Positions 8,537-16,407 of a DNA stretch of 64,000 nucleotides are shown in pieces. Position 1 is the stretch's first letter. Each line of letters begins with the position of its first letter. This DNA is from Oscillospiraceae bacterium (GTDB lineage: Bacteria; Bacillota; Clostridia; Oscillospirales; WRJC01), in contig WRHM01000004.1 of the NCBI GenBank assembly GCA_009783265.1, positions 1 through 64,000 of the forward strand. The letters run 5' to 3'. A program made the translations under genes and the position numbers. A model generated the notes under the pieces. It searched no databases and was not told the origin of the DNA. It was given only the letters and a program-made list of their open reading frames with translations.

Positions 8537-9088
8537 CTAATCCGCGCTGATCACATAGACTTTATTCGTGGGAAGATTAAGCACGGTCGAAACAAGATTT
8601 ATTATTTTAAGCTGCATTTCCGCGCTGCTTATCCCGTTGCATACAACTGCCACCCCCTTTATTTTCGGCTGGATTTCCCTGACTAATATCGGCGATTTCG
8701 ATTTTTTTTCGTCCTCGTATAAAATTATATCTTTTTGAACGTCTTTTTGAAGCGTCCCGCCGTCTTTTGAACTGCTTTCTTTTATGCTCTGTTTTGATGC
8801 GTAAATATATTCGCTCGACGAATCAAGCGTTATCATAACAAACGGCTCGGAAACGCCTCTTATTCTCCTGAGTATCTCGCACAGTTTTTTTTCCTGCTCT
8901 ATTATATAAGCCTCTGTGTCTGTCCGTTTCAGATTACCCGCCGTTGCAGTATTGATATTTTTGGTATTTGCGCTGCTATTATTGCCCGTGGTAAAAAAAC
9001 TTATGATTATCAGGACAGCCCCGGCAAACAGCCCTATAGCTATCAGTATTTTCCTGTTTTTTTCTTTTATATCTGTTTTATTATTCAT
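8537..9088 (-). CDS. spoIIIAG: Stage III sporulation protein AG
   Basis: The 183-residue protein has one membrane span (about 13-31), then a Ser/Asn-rich linker and the domain opening with EKKLCEILRRIRGVSEPFVMITL. It ends IKGVAVVCNG...VYVISAD, the typical SpoIIIAG ring domain. In the family it forms a large ring in the mother-cell membrane facing the forespore. It is somewhat shorter than the Bacillus protein (229). It overlaps the spoIIIAF stop by 8 bp, indicating translational coupling. Confidence 0.92.
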   Translation of the reverse strand: MNNKTDIKEKNRKILIAIGLFAGAVLIIISFFTTGNNSSANTKNINTATAGNLKRTDTEAYIIEQEKKLCEILRRIRGVSEPFVMITLDSSSEYIYASKQSIKESSSKDGGTLQKDVQKDIILYEDEKKSKSPILVREIQPKIKGVAVVCNGISSAEMQLKIINLVSTVLNLPTNKVYVISAD

Positions 9089-9623
9089 TTATTTCTCCTG
9101 TTTTATCAACTATATCAACTTCGCAATTAAACAGTTGTTTCAAATATAACTTTACTTCTTCGATTTTATTATTTTTGCTATCGTCAATATTTTCCGGCAT
9201 ATCCAGTATGACTTTTTCTATGCTTATATCCGGGTTATCATTCTGTCTTATATATATGTAAACATAGCCGGGTTTTATTCCCGTTTTTTCATAAACTATA
9301 TCATTTATTCTTATTTTTAATAATTCAATTGTTTTTGTCATTGTCAAATTATTTATCTGATTTATATTTTCTGTATAATCATAATATTCATAATTTTCAG
9401 GTTCTGCCGGCGCGTTTATATTATAAAAGCTAAACAAATCCGGCATTTCTTTGAAAATTTCTTTTATCGGCATTATCATAATCATGAGTGCAACTGCCGA
9501 ACAGGCGAATTTCACATATTTTTTCATGCTGCCGCTCTCAGATATTACAAAAGAATTCGCAATCCCTCCCACAACCGCAGTTATCACAAGCATAAACGCC
9601 CACTGTTTTATTCCCTCAAGCAT
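9081..9623 (-). CDS. spoIIIAF: Stage III sporulation protein AF
   Basis: The 180-residue protein has two N-terminal membrane spans (about 8-28 and 37-53). A soluble ring-building domain follows with EKTGIKPGYVYIYI and a late VKLYLKQLFNCEVD segment. It is a component of the SpoIIIA channel complex. It is now the first gene of a detached spoIIIAF-AG-AH block, because a regulator gene on the other strand lies between it and spoIIIAE. AAAGGAC precedes its ATG at 9623. Confidence 0.88.
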   Translation of the reverse strand: MLEGIKQWAFMLVITAVVGGIANSFVISESGSMKKYVKFACSAVALMIMIMPIKEIFKEMPDLFSFYNINAPAEPENYEYYDYTENINQINNLTMTKTIELLKIRINDIVYEKTGIKPGYVYIYIRQNDNPDISIEKVILDMPENIDDSKNNKIEEVKLYLKQLFNCEVDIVDKTGEINE

Positions 9624-9671
9624 TTTTTGATTGTCCTTTCTAATTTATTTTTATAAAGCCATTATACAAAT

Positions 9672-9705
9672 CCAACTATTGGTTTGATTTCAAACAACTA
9701 ATTGG
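9672..9705. promoter_or_regulatory. Imperfect inverted repeat, candidate operator of the XRE regulator
   Basis: CCAACTATTGGTTTG, ATTT and CAAACAACTAATTGG form two 15-bp arms with 12 matches. It lies directly upstream of the XRE gene's promoter and close to a TATAAT (minus strand, 9661-9666) in front of spoIIIAF. A repressor bound here could control both its own gene and spoIIIAF-AH. That role is inferred from position. Confidence 0.45.
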
Positions 9706-9708
9706 TAA

Positions 9709-9737
9709 TTGTATTCTTGTTTTGTAAATGATATAAT
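9709..9737 (+). promoter_or_regulatory. Sigma-A-like promoter of the XRE regulator
   Basis: TTGTAT and TATAAT are separated by 17 bp. The -10 is perfect and the -35 matches TTG only. The gene starts about 50 bp downstream. Confidence 0.6.
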
Positions 9738-9788
9738 AAAATCACACCGGTGAAAAGTTTTGTTAAATAATTTTTAGGAGTGGATTTT

Positions 9789-10928
9789 ATGAACGTCAAA
9801 ATAGGCGAAAAAATCAAAGCGTTACGCAAACGCGACGACATAACGCAGGAACGTCTTGCGGAAGTTCTCTGCGTGACAAATCAGGCTGTATCAAAATGGG
9901 AAAGCGGGAACAGTTATCCCGATATAGAATATATTGCGCCTATCGCAAATATTTTTAATGTCACTATAGATTATCTTTTCGACCATGACACGGCGGAAAA
10001 ACGGCGGAAGGTTGATGACTATTTAGCGCAGTATACCAAACGCCGGCTGGATAATCCGTCACAATGTAATGAAAATATTGACCTTATGCGCCAAGCTCTG
10101 GCGGAATTCCCGGCAGAGGAGATTCTTCTGTTGAAGCTGGCGGAATCTTTGTTTTGGAAATGGATTAATAGCAGACGGAATAAAAACCAAGATGGTTACG
10201 ATATTCCCGATATTGAATGGAACAAATCCCTCGGCTACTGGGAAGAATCGGTAAAAATCATGGAGGAATTGCTTGCTTCATCCACCAATGACGTTATACG
10301 CGGTCAGTGCCGCCAAAAGTTAGCTGAAATCTACGGCAGCATAGGCGAAAAAGAAAAGCTGCTGGCTATCGCCGAAAAATGCAGTTCTATACATAGTTCT
10401 AAAGAAGATATACTTTCACACTCCTCTTGGGGCGAGGATGGTATCAGATACAAGCAGGAATTTTTGATGGCTATGCTCACACCATTGCAAAACACTTTAA
10501 GACCCCTTGCCAGACGCGCGGGTGCAGAAACGGAAGATAAGACGTTTAATATCCTATTCGATTTACATGAACTTATTTTCCGTGATGATTGCGGAGTCCA
10601 CAGCCATTGGCTGACGTTTTTATATCAATGCCATGCGCGTTCCCTATTTAATAACAACAAACCTGACGAAACGGTAAAAGCCTTTCAGCAAGCCTTTGTC
10701 CATGCTAAAAAGTTTGCTGAATTTGCTGATGGGACAAGCGAAAAGACATGTACCTCACCCTTCACGAACCTAATGAAACAACTACCTATAACAAGTTTTA
10801 ACCCGAGCAGCGAAGTACAGTGGTTGCTGGAACAGTTAAAGGATGGCAAATTTCAGTCGTTGCGTGTAAATGCCGATTTTATCGCTTTGATCAAGGAAGT
10901 CGAGGATTGGATAGCTGAAAGAGGCTAA
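9789..10928 (+). CDS. XRE-family transcriptional regulator with helical C-terminal domain
   Basis: The first 65 residues are a Cro/CI helix-turn-helix: IGEKIKALR, TQERLAEVLCVTNQAVSKWE, then YPDIE...IANIFNVTIDYL. The remaining 310 residues are helical, with TPR-like spacing, and probably sense a ligand or partner. AGGAG overlaps the possible GTG at 9780, so the ATG at 9789 is chosen (379 residues). It is a plus-strand gene placed inside the minus-strand spoIIIA cluster, between spoIIIAF and spoIIIAE, and ends 16 bp from the spoIIIAE stop. No flanking repeat marks its entry. The target is unknown. Confidence 0.85.
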   Translation: MNVKIGEKIKALRKRDDITQERLAEVLCVTNQAVSKWESGNSYPDIEYIAPIANIFNVTIDYLFDHDTAEKRRKVDDYLAQYTKRRLDNPSQCNENIDLMRQALAEFPAEEILLLKLAESLFWKWINSRRNKNQDGYDIPDIEWNKSLGYWEESVKIMEELLASSTNDVIRGQCRQKLAEIYGSIGEKEKLLAIAEKCSSIHSSKEDILSHSSWGEDGIRYKQEFLMAMLTPLQNTLRPLARRAGAETEDKTFNILFDLHELIFRDDCGVHSHWLTFLYQCHARSLFNNNKPDETVKAFQQAFVHAKKFAEFADGTSEKTCTSPFTNLMKQLPITSFNPSSEVQWLLEQLKDGKFQSLRVNADFIALIKEVEDWIAERG

Positions 10929-10943
10929 ACTCATGAATAACCC

Positions 10944-12158
10944 CTACGCCGCCATAGTTTTAATAAACACCGTTATGTCAAAAATAAACACGATCGCCGC
11001 CGATACCATAACCGCAACTGTTATATCAAGCAAAGAATTCATTTCTTTTAAAAAATCCGATTGTTTGTCCATTCCCAGAATAAGCGCGAACGCTCCCGAT
11101 ATTTTCAGCATTAATTTATTTAAAACAACAGTTATAAGCGGCGGCAAAAGAGTTATAATTATCACAAGCACCCCGAATATCCCCGTTATGCTCTTGACAA
11201 CCCCTATGCTTCCCATTATCGTCCTCGAAACTTCGCCTATCGTTCCTCCGACTACCGGCACAAACGACGTAAACGTAAATTTTACTGTCCTTGCCGCAAC
11301 TGTGTCCGCCGAAGACGCAAGTATATTCTGAAATAATAAAACCGCCGTTAAAACAGTCATGATAAATATAAATATCCAGTTTAATACAGAGCGCATATAA
11401 GAAGATATTCCGCTCAGGTTTACAGTATCAGAGCTTGCCGTAAGCTGTCTGACAAAAGACAGTGCAAAGCATATTTGCAAAACAGGCAGTATTATACTGT
11501 TGCCTATTGCCTCTATAACATTCAGGACAACATATAATCCCGCAGAATTCGCCATTGCAGCCGATATATTCCCCGATAAAGTCGAGAGAGACGCCATAAC
11601 GGGAATCATAGTCATCATATACGCGTTTATATCTTCGAGAAAATTTTTCGCCGTATAAAAACAGTCCCGAACGTTATAAAAAACCGCGCTCGCAAGGCAT
11701 AATATCAAAACAAAATTTAAAATATCCGAAAAATTATCTTTCCCGCCGTTTCCGTACAGATTTTTTAAAACAGCGATTACCGCGCTCAATATAATAAAAG
11801 CGAGCACCGGGATAAAATTTTTTACTATTGTAGAAATAAGGCTCCCCAGAAGCCGCATGATTATATTAAATATAAATCCAAAGTTTAATTTGCCGCTTAT
11901 ATCAGCTATGCTCAAATCTTCGCCCTGCGCGAAATTATCCGGGCCGAGATATTCACGCGCGGCTTCCGGCATATTTTCCCTCACGCCGCCCGCGTTTACG
12001 TGATTATATATTTCGGCTAAAATATCTATAGTCGTATTTTCAGTATCTTCTGTTTTCGGGAACGGATTATATATATTATAATTTTCCGCGTTTACGTTCA
12101 GATTAAATAAACTTATAAATAAAACAAGAAATATAAAATATATTTTTAACTTTTTCAT
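10944..12158 (-). CDS. spoIIIAE: Stage III sporulation protein AE
   Basis: This is a large membrane protein of the SpoIIIA complex. A signal-like N-terminus (MKKLKIYFIFL) is followed by a soluble stretch, then multiple membrane spans and FTFTSFVPVVGGTIGE, a conserved SpoIIIAE block. Its permease-like fold is thought to sit in the mother-cell membrane. The frame is open 15 codons further upstream, but ATG 12158 has AGAAGG in front and begins the signal peptide, so it is used (404 residues). It normally precedes spoIIIAF directly; here a regulator gene intervenes. Confidence 0.92.
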   Translation of the reverse strand: MKKLKIYFIFLVLFISLFNLNVNAENYNIYNPFPKTEDTENTTIDILAEIYNHVNAGGVRENMPEAAREYLGPDNFAQGEDLSIADISGKLNFGFIFNIIMRLLGSLISTIVKNFIPVLAFIILSAVIAVLKNLYGNGGKDNFSDILNFVLILCLASAVFYNVRDCFYTAKNFLEDINAYMMTMIPVMASLSTLSGNISAAMANSAGLYVVLNVIEAIGNSIILPVLQICFALSFVRQLTASSDTVNLSGISSYMRSVLNWIFIFIMTVLTAVLLFQNILASSADTVAARTVKFTFTSFVPVVGGTIGEVSRTIMGSIGVVKSITGIFGVLVIIITLLPPLITVVLNKLMLKISGAFALILGMDKQSDFLKEMNSLLDITVAVMVSAAIVFIFDITVFIKTMAA

Positions 12159-12186
12159 TTTTATTTTACCTTCTAAATTTTTTACT

Positions 12187-12579
12187 CTACGCCAGCAGTT
12201 CAAGCCCCATGCTTATAACAGATTTCAAAACCGGCAAAACAATAACAAGAATTACGGCTTTGCCCGCAAACTCAATTTTAGAAGCAACGGACGCTTCGCC
12301 GAAATCCCTGCATATATCCGCCCCTGTCTGAACGATAAAACTTATGCCTAAAACTTTTAATATAACCGAAAAATATTCCGTGATATTGCCTGAATCCGTG
12401 AGTTCGCGTATATAATCCACAACAGGATAAACCTTCGCAAGCCCCCAGAGAGTTATTATTATCCCTCCCGCTATCATCAGCATCACAGAATATTCCTGTT
12501 TTAATTCTTTGAATATAAACGCAAGTATCACCGCAAATAAACCAATTCCGGTTATTTTTAAAATCTCTGTTATTTCCAT
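12187..12579 (-). CDS. spoIIIAD: Stage III sporulation protein AD
   Basis: The 130-residue, highly hydrophobic protein has four predicted spans. It includes IKVLGISFIVQTGADICRDFGE-type sequence (residues about 70-93), the hallmark of SpoIIIAC/AD family proteins, which also contain the F-G-E helix. It is a membrane component of the SpoIIIA channel. It lies in the usual AB-AC-AD-AE order, 18 bp after spoIIIAC. Confidence 0.93.
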   Translation of the reverse strand: MEITEILKITGIGLFAVILAFIFKELKQEYSVMLMIAGGIIITLWGLAKVYPVVDYIRELTDSGNITEYFSVILKVLGISFIVQTGADICRDFGEASVASKIEFAGKAVILVIVLPVLKSVISMGLELLA

Positions 12580-12597
12580 AAATTAAACCAAACCAAA

Positions 12598-12792
12598 TCA
12601 AATCCCGAAAACTGACTGAATCGTTTCGTATAAATTCCCAATTTCATTTATAAGCATTAAAATCACAATAATAATCCCCGCGATAGAAACATATTTTGCC
12701 TGATCGTCGCCCCCGAATTTACTCACAACCTGATAAAACACGGCTACCAATATCCCGACCCCGGCTATTTTAAGCAAAAGGCTTATATCCAT
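12598..12792 (-). CDS. spoIIIAC: Stage III sporulation protein AC
   Basis: The 64-residue protein has two membrane spans separated by a short SKFGGDDQAKYVSIAG loop, typical of SpoIIIAC. Its length matches the Bacillus protein (68). It is a small membrane subunit of the mother-cell channel, 18 bp after spoIIIAB. Confidence 0.93.
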   Translation of the reverse strand: MDISLLLKIAGVGILVAVFYQVVSKFGGDDQAKYVSIAGIIIVILMLINEIGNLYETIQSVFGI

Positions 12793-12810
12793 AATTATAT
12801 TTTCTCCCTG

Positions 12811-13338
12811 CTAATACATTAAAACGCACAAAAAAATCCCCAGAAGCCCACCCGATATCTTATAAAGCTTAGAGTAATTTATCTCTTTGGCGTATTCTTC
12901 TTTATACAGTTTATCTAATTTATCCCTGTATAAATTCATGTGGCATATCTGAGCGTCCGCCTGACCGCTGCCTAATTTTGCCCCGAATTCTTTTATTATC
13001 AAAAATTCTTCGTCTTTTAAAAAAATAAGCCCGTCGTTTTTGCATTCGTCAAGAGAAATTCCCCACGGATTTGCGTATATTCCGTTTGTTCGCCCGTTTT
13101 TTAAGAGTTTATCCATTAAGCCGCATTTTTGCAAATTGCCGTCCGGGTCTGATTTTAAGTAATCCGAGAAAATTCTCTCAACGGGATATTTATATATCTC
13201 TATATATTTGATTATGTAATCAAAAAAATTTAAAAAACTTTCTGTTTGCTTTAATTTTAATTTTATCCTGTCGGAAAACATAAAACCTCCGGCAGTGCAT
13301 GAGATTGCGATTAAAATCATCCCAATATATTTTATCAT
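12811..13338 (-). CDS. spoIIIAB: Stage III sporulation protein AB
   Basis: The 175-residue protein has a type II secretion F-domain-like fold. An N-terminal span, a helical SFLNFFDYIIKYIEIYKYPV block and a C-terminal span (GLLGIFLCVLMY) are visible. In Bacillus it works with the SpoIIIAA ATPase. Here its start is separated from spoIIIAA by a 3.06-kb insert. The AAGGTG ribosome site sits immediately after a duplicated copy of the spoIIIAA 3' end. Confidence 0.9.
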   Translation of the reverse strand: MIKYIGMILIAISCTAGGFMFSDRIKLKLKQTESFLNFFDYIIKYIEIYKYPVERIFSDYLKSDPDGNLQKCGLMDKLLKNGRTNGIYANPWGISLDECKNDGLIFLKDEEFLIIKEFGAKLGSGQADAQICHMNLYRDKLDKLYKEEYAKEINYSKLYKISGGLLGIFLCVLMY

Positions 13339-13351
13339 TTTGTTTTCACCT

Positions 13352-13381
13352 TATAATTGCCTGTAAATATTATATTTTATT
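13352..13381. repeat. 30-bp direct repeat, spoIIIAB-proximal copy (att-like)
   Basis: This is identical over 30 bp to 16409-16438. Read on the minus strand it encodes the last residues of SpoIIIAA (NIYRQL), here ending in TAA, followed directly by the spoIIIAB ribosome site. It looks like the original spoIIIAA-spoIIIAB junction, left behind when DNA entered at the spoIIIAA 3' end. Confidence 0.9.
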
Positions 13382-13452
13382 TACAGTTAGCTTGTTTTTG
13401 AAAAAATTTGCCGTTCATTTTTTTATCCTTATTGTTTAATTCTATTTTATTA

Positions 13453-13481
13453 CTTTTATGAATTATTTAGACCATGTATTC
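13453..13481 (-). promoter_or_regulatory. Weak candidate sigma-E promoter for spoIIIAB-AE
   Basis: GAATACA, 14 bp and CATAAAAG resemble the sigma-E consensus (KMATATT, CATACAMT) at most positions. It lies in and after the 82-residue lipoprotein gene, about 115 bp upstream of spoIIIAB. It would matter because the insert's terminator would cut off read-through from spoIIIAA. The match is poor. Confidence 0.25.
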
Positions 13482-13711
13482 AAAAATAATTTAAATACAT
13501 GGCCATATTGTTCATACCAAATCTCTATATATTTTGCGTATGTCATTTCATATACATCCCGTATATCATTATCAGATATTGCTCGTATAATTTCATTTTC
13601 TAAACCATTGCTCATTTTTTCTACGATATTGATTTTATTACTATTATTACATGAAACTATGGAGAAGCAAAATATTAATAATATTGGCAAACAAAACTTA
13701 TTTAATCTCAT
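13463..13711 (-). CDS. Small hypothetical lipoprotein
   Basis: The 82-residue protein has a lipobox ending SIVSC at about residue 21, so it should be membrane-anchored outside the cell. The mature part is helical, with no recognisable domain. GGAGG precedes the ATG at 13711. It is one of three genes in the insert between spoIIIAA and spoIIIAB. Confidence 0.6.
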   Translation of the reverse strand: MRLNKFCLPILLIFCFSIVSCNNSNKINIVEKMSNGLENEIIRAISDNDIRDVYEMTYAKYIEIWYEQYGHVFKLFLNTWSK

Positions 13712-13767
13712 CTATATTATATCCTCCGAATAATTCCATATATTCCTTTGCACTTTATTGCCGCCGA

Positions 13768-14454
13768 TTAATTTAAGTTATCCCAAACAATGACAAAATC
13801 CTCTGAAATAGTATCTTCGTTAAACTCATGCCATTCTACGTCTTCCTTTTCATATTGCTCATTAACGAATAAATCAAATTCTTCTTCGGAAACTTTTTGT
13901 CCATAAATATACCATTCACAAGTATAAATATTTGTATGCGAATTAAAATCATAATCGTTATTCCATATTTCACGCCATATTTCAATTTTTTTACATTTAC
14001 CCGAAGAAAATTCTAACTGCCCTTTTCCGTTATCAGCCGCACCACTTGAAAATTCAAAAGTCCCATCTTTTTTTAGACGAAGCATTCCCCTATATGGACA
14101 AGTATAACCATATATTATGCCATCATAATAATATAAAACTATTATATCTCCAATCATTGATGTTTCTAAAACAACCTCAGGTATATTGTCTCCGTCCATA
14201 TCTATCACAGTAAAAAAGTTTACTTTAAAACAGTCATAATCATCATCGTTGTATGCAAAAGGTTTAGTGTAATAATTATTTTCTTTGTAAATTTTTTTTA
14301 TAACATCCATGTCTTGCAATACAACTTGATATGCTTTAATAATTTCATTGTATTTGACAATACTATCGCAATGGCAAACTATTAAATTATTTTCGCTATA
14401 AAGGGCAATGCCTATTACAATAATTATTAAAAATATACATTTGAATATTTTCAT
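13768..14454 (-). CDS. Hypothetical exported protein with FG-GAP/EF-hand-like motif
   Basis: The N-terminus is a signal peptide or anchor (residues 1-20). A later VIDMDGDNIPEVVLE segment has the D-x-D-x-N-x-x-P-E pattern common in secreted clostridial proteins with a calcium-loop-like repeat. The lipoprotein at 26.5 kb carries the same pattern (LRDFDNNAIPELIIL), so the two may be distant paralogues. ATG 14454 has GGAGAG five bases upstream, so it is preferred over 14466. It lies inside the insert; its function is unknown. Confidence 0.65.
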   Translation of the reverse strand: MKIFKCIFLIIIVIGIALYSENNLIVCHCDSIVKYNEIIKAYQVVLQDMDVIKKIYKENNYYTKPFAYNDDDYDCFKVNFFTVIDMDGDNIPEVVLETSMIGDIIVLYYYDGIIYGYTCPYRGMLRLKKDGTFEFSSGAADNGKGQLEFSSGKCKKIEIWREIWNNDYDFNSHTNIYTCEWYIYGQKVSEEEFDLFVNEQYEKEDVEWHEFNEDTISEDFVIVWDNLN

Positions 14455-14507
14455 AATACTCTCCATAAATAATTTACCCGTTGGGATATTTCCATAACTG
14501 ACATTCT

Positions 14508-16151
14508 TTATTTACTTCTAAACATTTCATAAATATCTCTTGAATGACCAATTCGATGTTCAATCGCTGCCTGAGATTGGTCATCAGGATTCTCGAATTT
14601 TTTCATCCAAAACTCAGTTAAATAATCAATATCATTAACATGCTCGGGGTGGTTGAAATCTTTGAACATATTAACAAATGTTGATCCTCCTCCTGAGTAA
14701 CCTGATTTAGTAAGTTCAAGATATAAAAATTCTAACTGCGTATCCATATCTCCCACGCCTGTCCTTTTTTCTTTCGCATAATCAAGAAGAGCTTGCTTTC
14801 TAGTATTAAATGTCCATTGACATATTCCCCAGCCAATTCCATCATTAATGTCATAAATAGAAATATAATCAGAATTGTCGCGTTCGTCATAAGGATATCT
14901 ACCATCTTGTTGCTTTTGCGCTTTTAAAGGAGAAAAATCGCCTTCTTCACATATATTACCCATAATTGCTGCTGCCTGTTCCTCCGTAAGTTTCCAATTA
15001 TTGATTATATAATCCCAAATGTATCGCATTTGCGTTTCCTGATCTGCCGTATTAATATCATCCGTAACTACAATATTTTCGTCATCCACTTTGGATTCCG
15101 TCGCCACCGACCCGTTTAATCGCTCAATCAGCTCAGACAGCTCATCATACTTCTCCAGCAACCGCTCAAGCCGCATATACGCCCTGTCCTCGAATTGCCC
15201 TCTCGCCAGTATCGCCGCTATCTCACGCTCCTGCCTCTCTATCGAACGTTTGTATCTGTTCTGCACCTGTGTCAGCTCATACAGCGTGTACTCTTTTCCG
15301 CCCCACTTATGCCTGACCAACTCAGTAGCCTCAAGCTCTGCCAACTTCTCCACGCTATACCTCGGCGGCGTTACTCCCACTATCACCGGTATCTTATAGT
15401 GCAGGCAGTTGTAATCGAGCAGCTTATCGTTTATTCCTTTCGTTTCCATTTCCTCAAACGTGAACTGTTTGCCTCCAAAGTCATGCTCCGGTCTGTACCC
15501 GCTGTGCCAGTCTATCTCGTAACCTGTCGCTCCCATCTCTTTTGCCAGTATCTCCGCCATATTCGATTGCATCTGCGTTAATCTGTATCTCATCTCCATC
15601 TCGAAACTCGCTTCGATATTTCGCGTCTTTGCCGTGCTCATATCGCCGTTTTGCGGCAGGATCCGCTTCGATAAACCGTGTTCCGTTAAATTATCTGTTG
15701 CAACTTTGATATATTCGTCTATGTCCCCGCTTTGATTTATAATATTTTTTATTGCGCCGTTGATTGTTTCATGATAAGCCTGCTCAAAGTTTTTATACCC
15801 GCCGTCCGGCATTGTGAAACCCATGCCGTTTAAATCTAATATCTTCGTAAGTTCCTGATATATCTCCTGTTTCGTTTGCCCGACAAGAAACATAATCGCA
15901 TGATTTTCGTCAAACGGCACAGAATATTCCCGATGTTTTGCCGTCTCGGCATAGTAATCTCTCGCCGCGCTCTCAACTATATTATATATCTCTGATTTCG
16001 CATTGTCAAGAGTTTCCAATATTTCTTTTTCTATTGATTTTATTCCGCCGTTTATGTTTTGCAGTTTCATCAGACCGCTTATGTTCGCTGGTTCAGCCGA
16101 TTTTATTTCAAGAAATTTTTTGCATATTTGATTTATCAGGGCATAGTCCAA
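14508..16151 (-). CDS. Phage minor capsid protein fused to a phage tail lysozyme domain
   Basis: Residues 1-350 resemble phage minor capsid 2 proteins. They include SFEMEMRYRLTQMQSNMAEI, then WHSGYRPEHDFGGKQFTFEE with Cys-His in YNCLHYK, and WGGKEYTLYELTQVQNRYKRS with the long Arg/Glu-rich coiled coil after it. Residues about 385-545 form a phage tail lysozyme-type domain (KLTEEQAAAIMGNICEEGDF, GIGWGICQWTF) expected to cut peptidoglycan. The first standard start is TTG 16151. An in-frame ACG at 16202, 7 nt after GGGAGG, sits where an ATG would be expected, so the protein may be 17 residues longer. No other phage structural gene is near. Confidence 0.8.
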   Translation of the reverse strand: MDYALINQICKKFLEIKSAEPANISGLMKLQNINGGIKSIEKEILETLDNAKSEIYNIVESAARDYYAETAKHREYSVPFDENHAIMFLVGQTKQEIYQELTKILDLNGMGFTMPDGGYKNFEQAYHETINGAIKNIINQSGDIDEYIKVATDNLTEHGLSKRILPQNGDMSTAKTRNIEASFEMEMRYRLTQMQSNMAEILAKEMGATGYEIDWHSGYRPEHDFGGKQFTFEEMETKGINDKLLDYNCLHYKIPVIVGVTPPRYSVEKLAELEATELVRHKWGGKEYTLYELTQVQNRYKRSIERQEREIAAILARGQFEDRAYMRLERLLEKYDELSELIERLNGSVATESKVDDENIVVTDDINTADQETQMRYIWDYIINNWKLTEEQAAAIMGNICEEGDFSPLKAQKQQDGRYPYDERDNSDYISIYDINDGIGWGICQWTFNTRKQALLDYAKEKRTGVGDMDTQLEFLYLELTKSGYSGGGSTFVNMFKDFNHPEHVNDIDYLTEFWMKKFENPDDQSQAAIEHRIGHSRDIYEMFRSK

Positions 16152-16352
16152 TTTTTGGAAATAATCGTAAAGCGAACCTGTTATGCTTTTTATGTCTGTC
16201 GTATTAAAACCTCCCGTTTTTTCGTATGTTTTATAATTTTTATAATATAAATTGCAATTTATATTATAATTATATCACGTTCCCAACAAACATACTATTA
16301 CATTCATAATCATGTTTATGAACAAGCTGTTAATCCGTTTTTGAAATTAAAA

Positions 16353-16382
16353 AGCCCGACGTATATTTTTTACGCTGAGCTT
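16353..16382 (-). terminator. Rho-independent terminator directly after spoIIIAA
   Basis: On the minus strand AAGCTCAGCGTA and TACGTCGGGCTT form a stem with some G-T pairs, followed by TTTTT. It sits inside the insert, 26 bp past the spoIIIAA stop, and should separate spoIIIAA from the rest of the operon. Confidence 0.7.
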
Positions 16383-16407
16383 AATATATCATAATAATTG
16401 TTCTTTC

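Noticed and set aside
9624..10943. Direct repeats bounding the XRE gene as a mobile element
   Set aside because: No matching repeat was found at both borders, so the mode of entry is left open.
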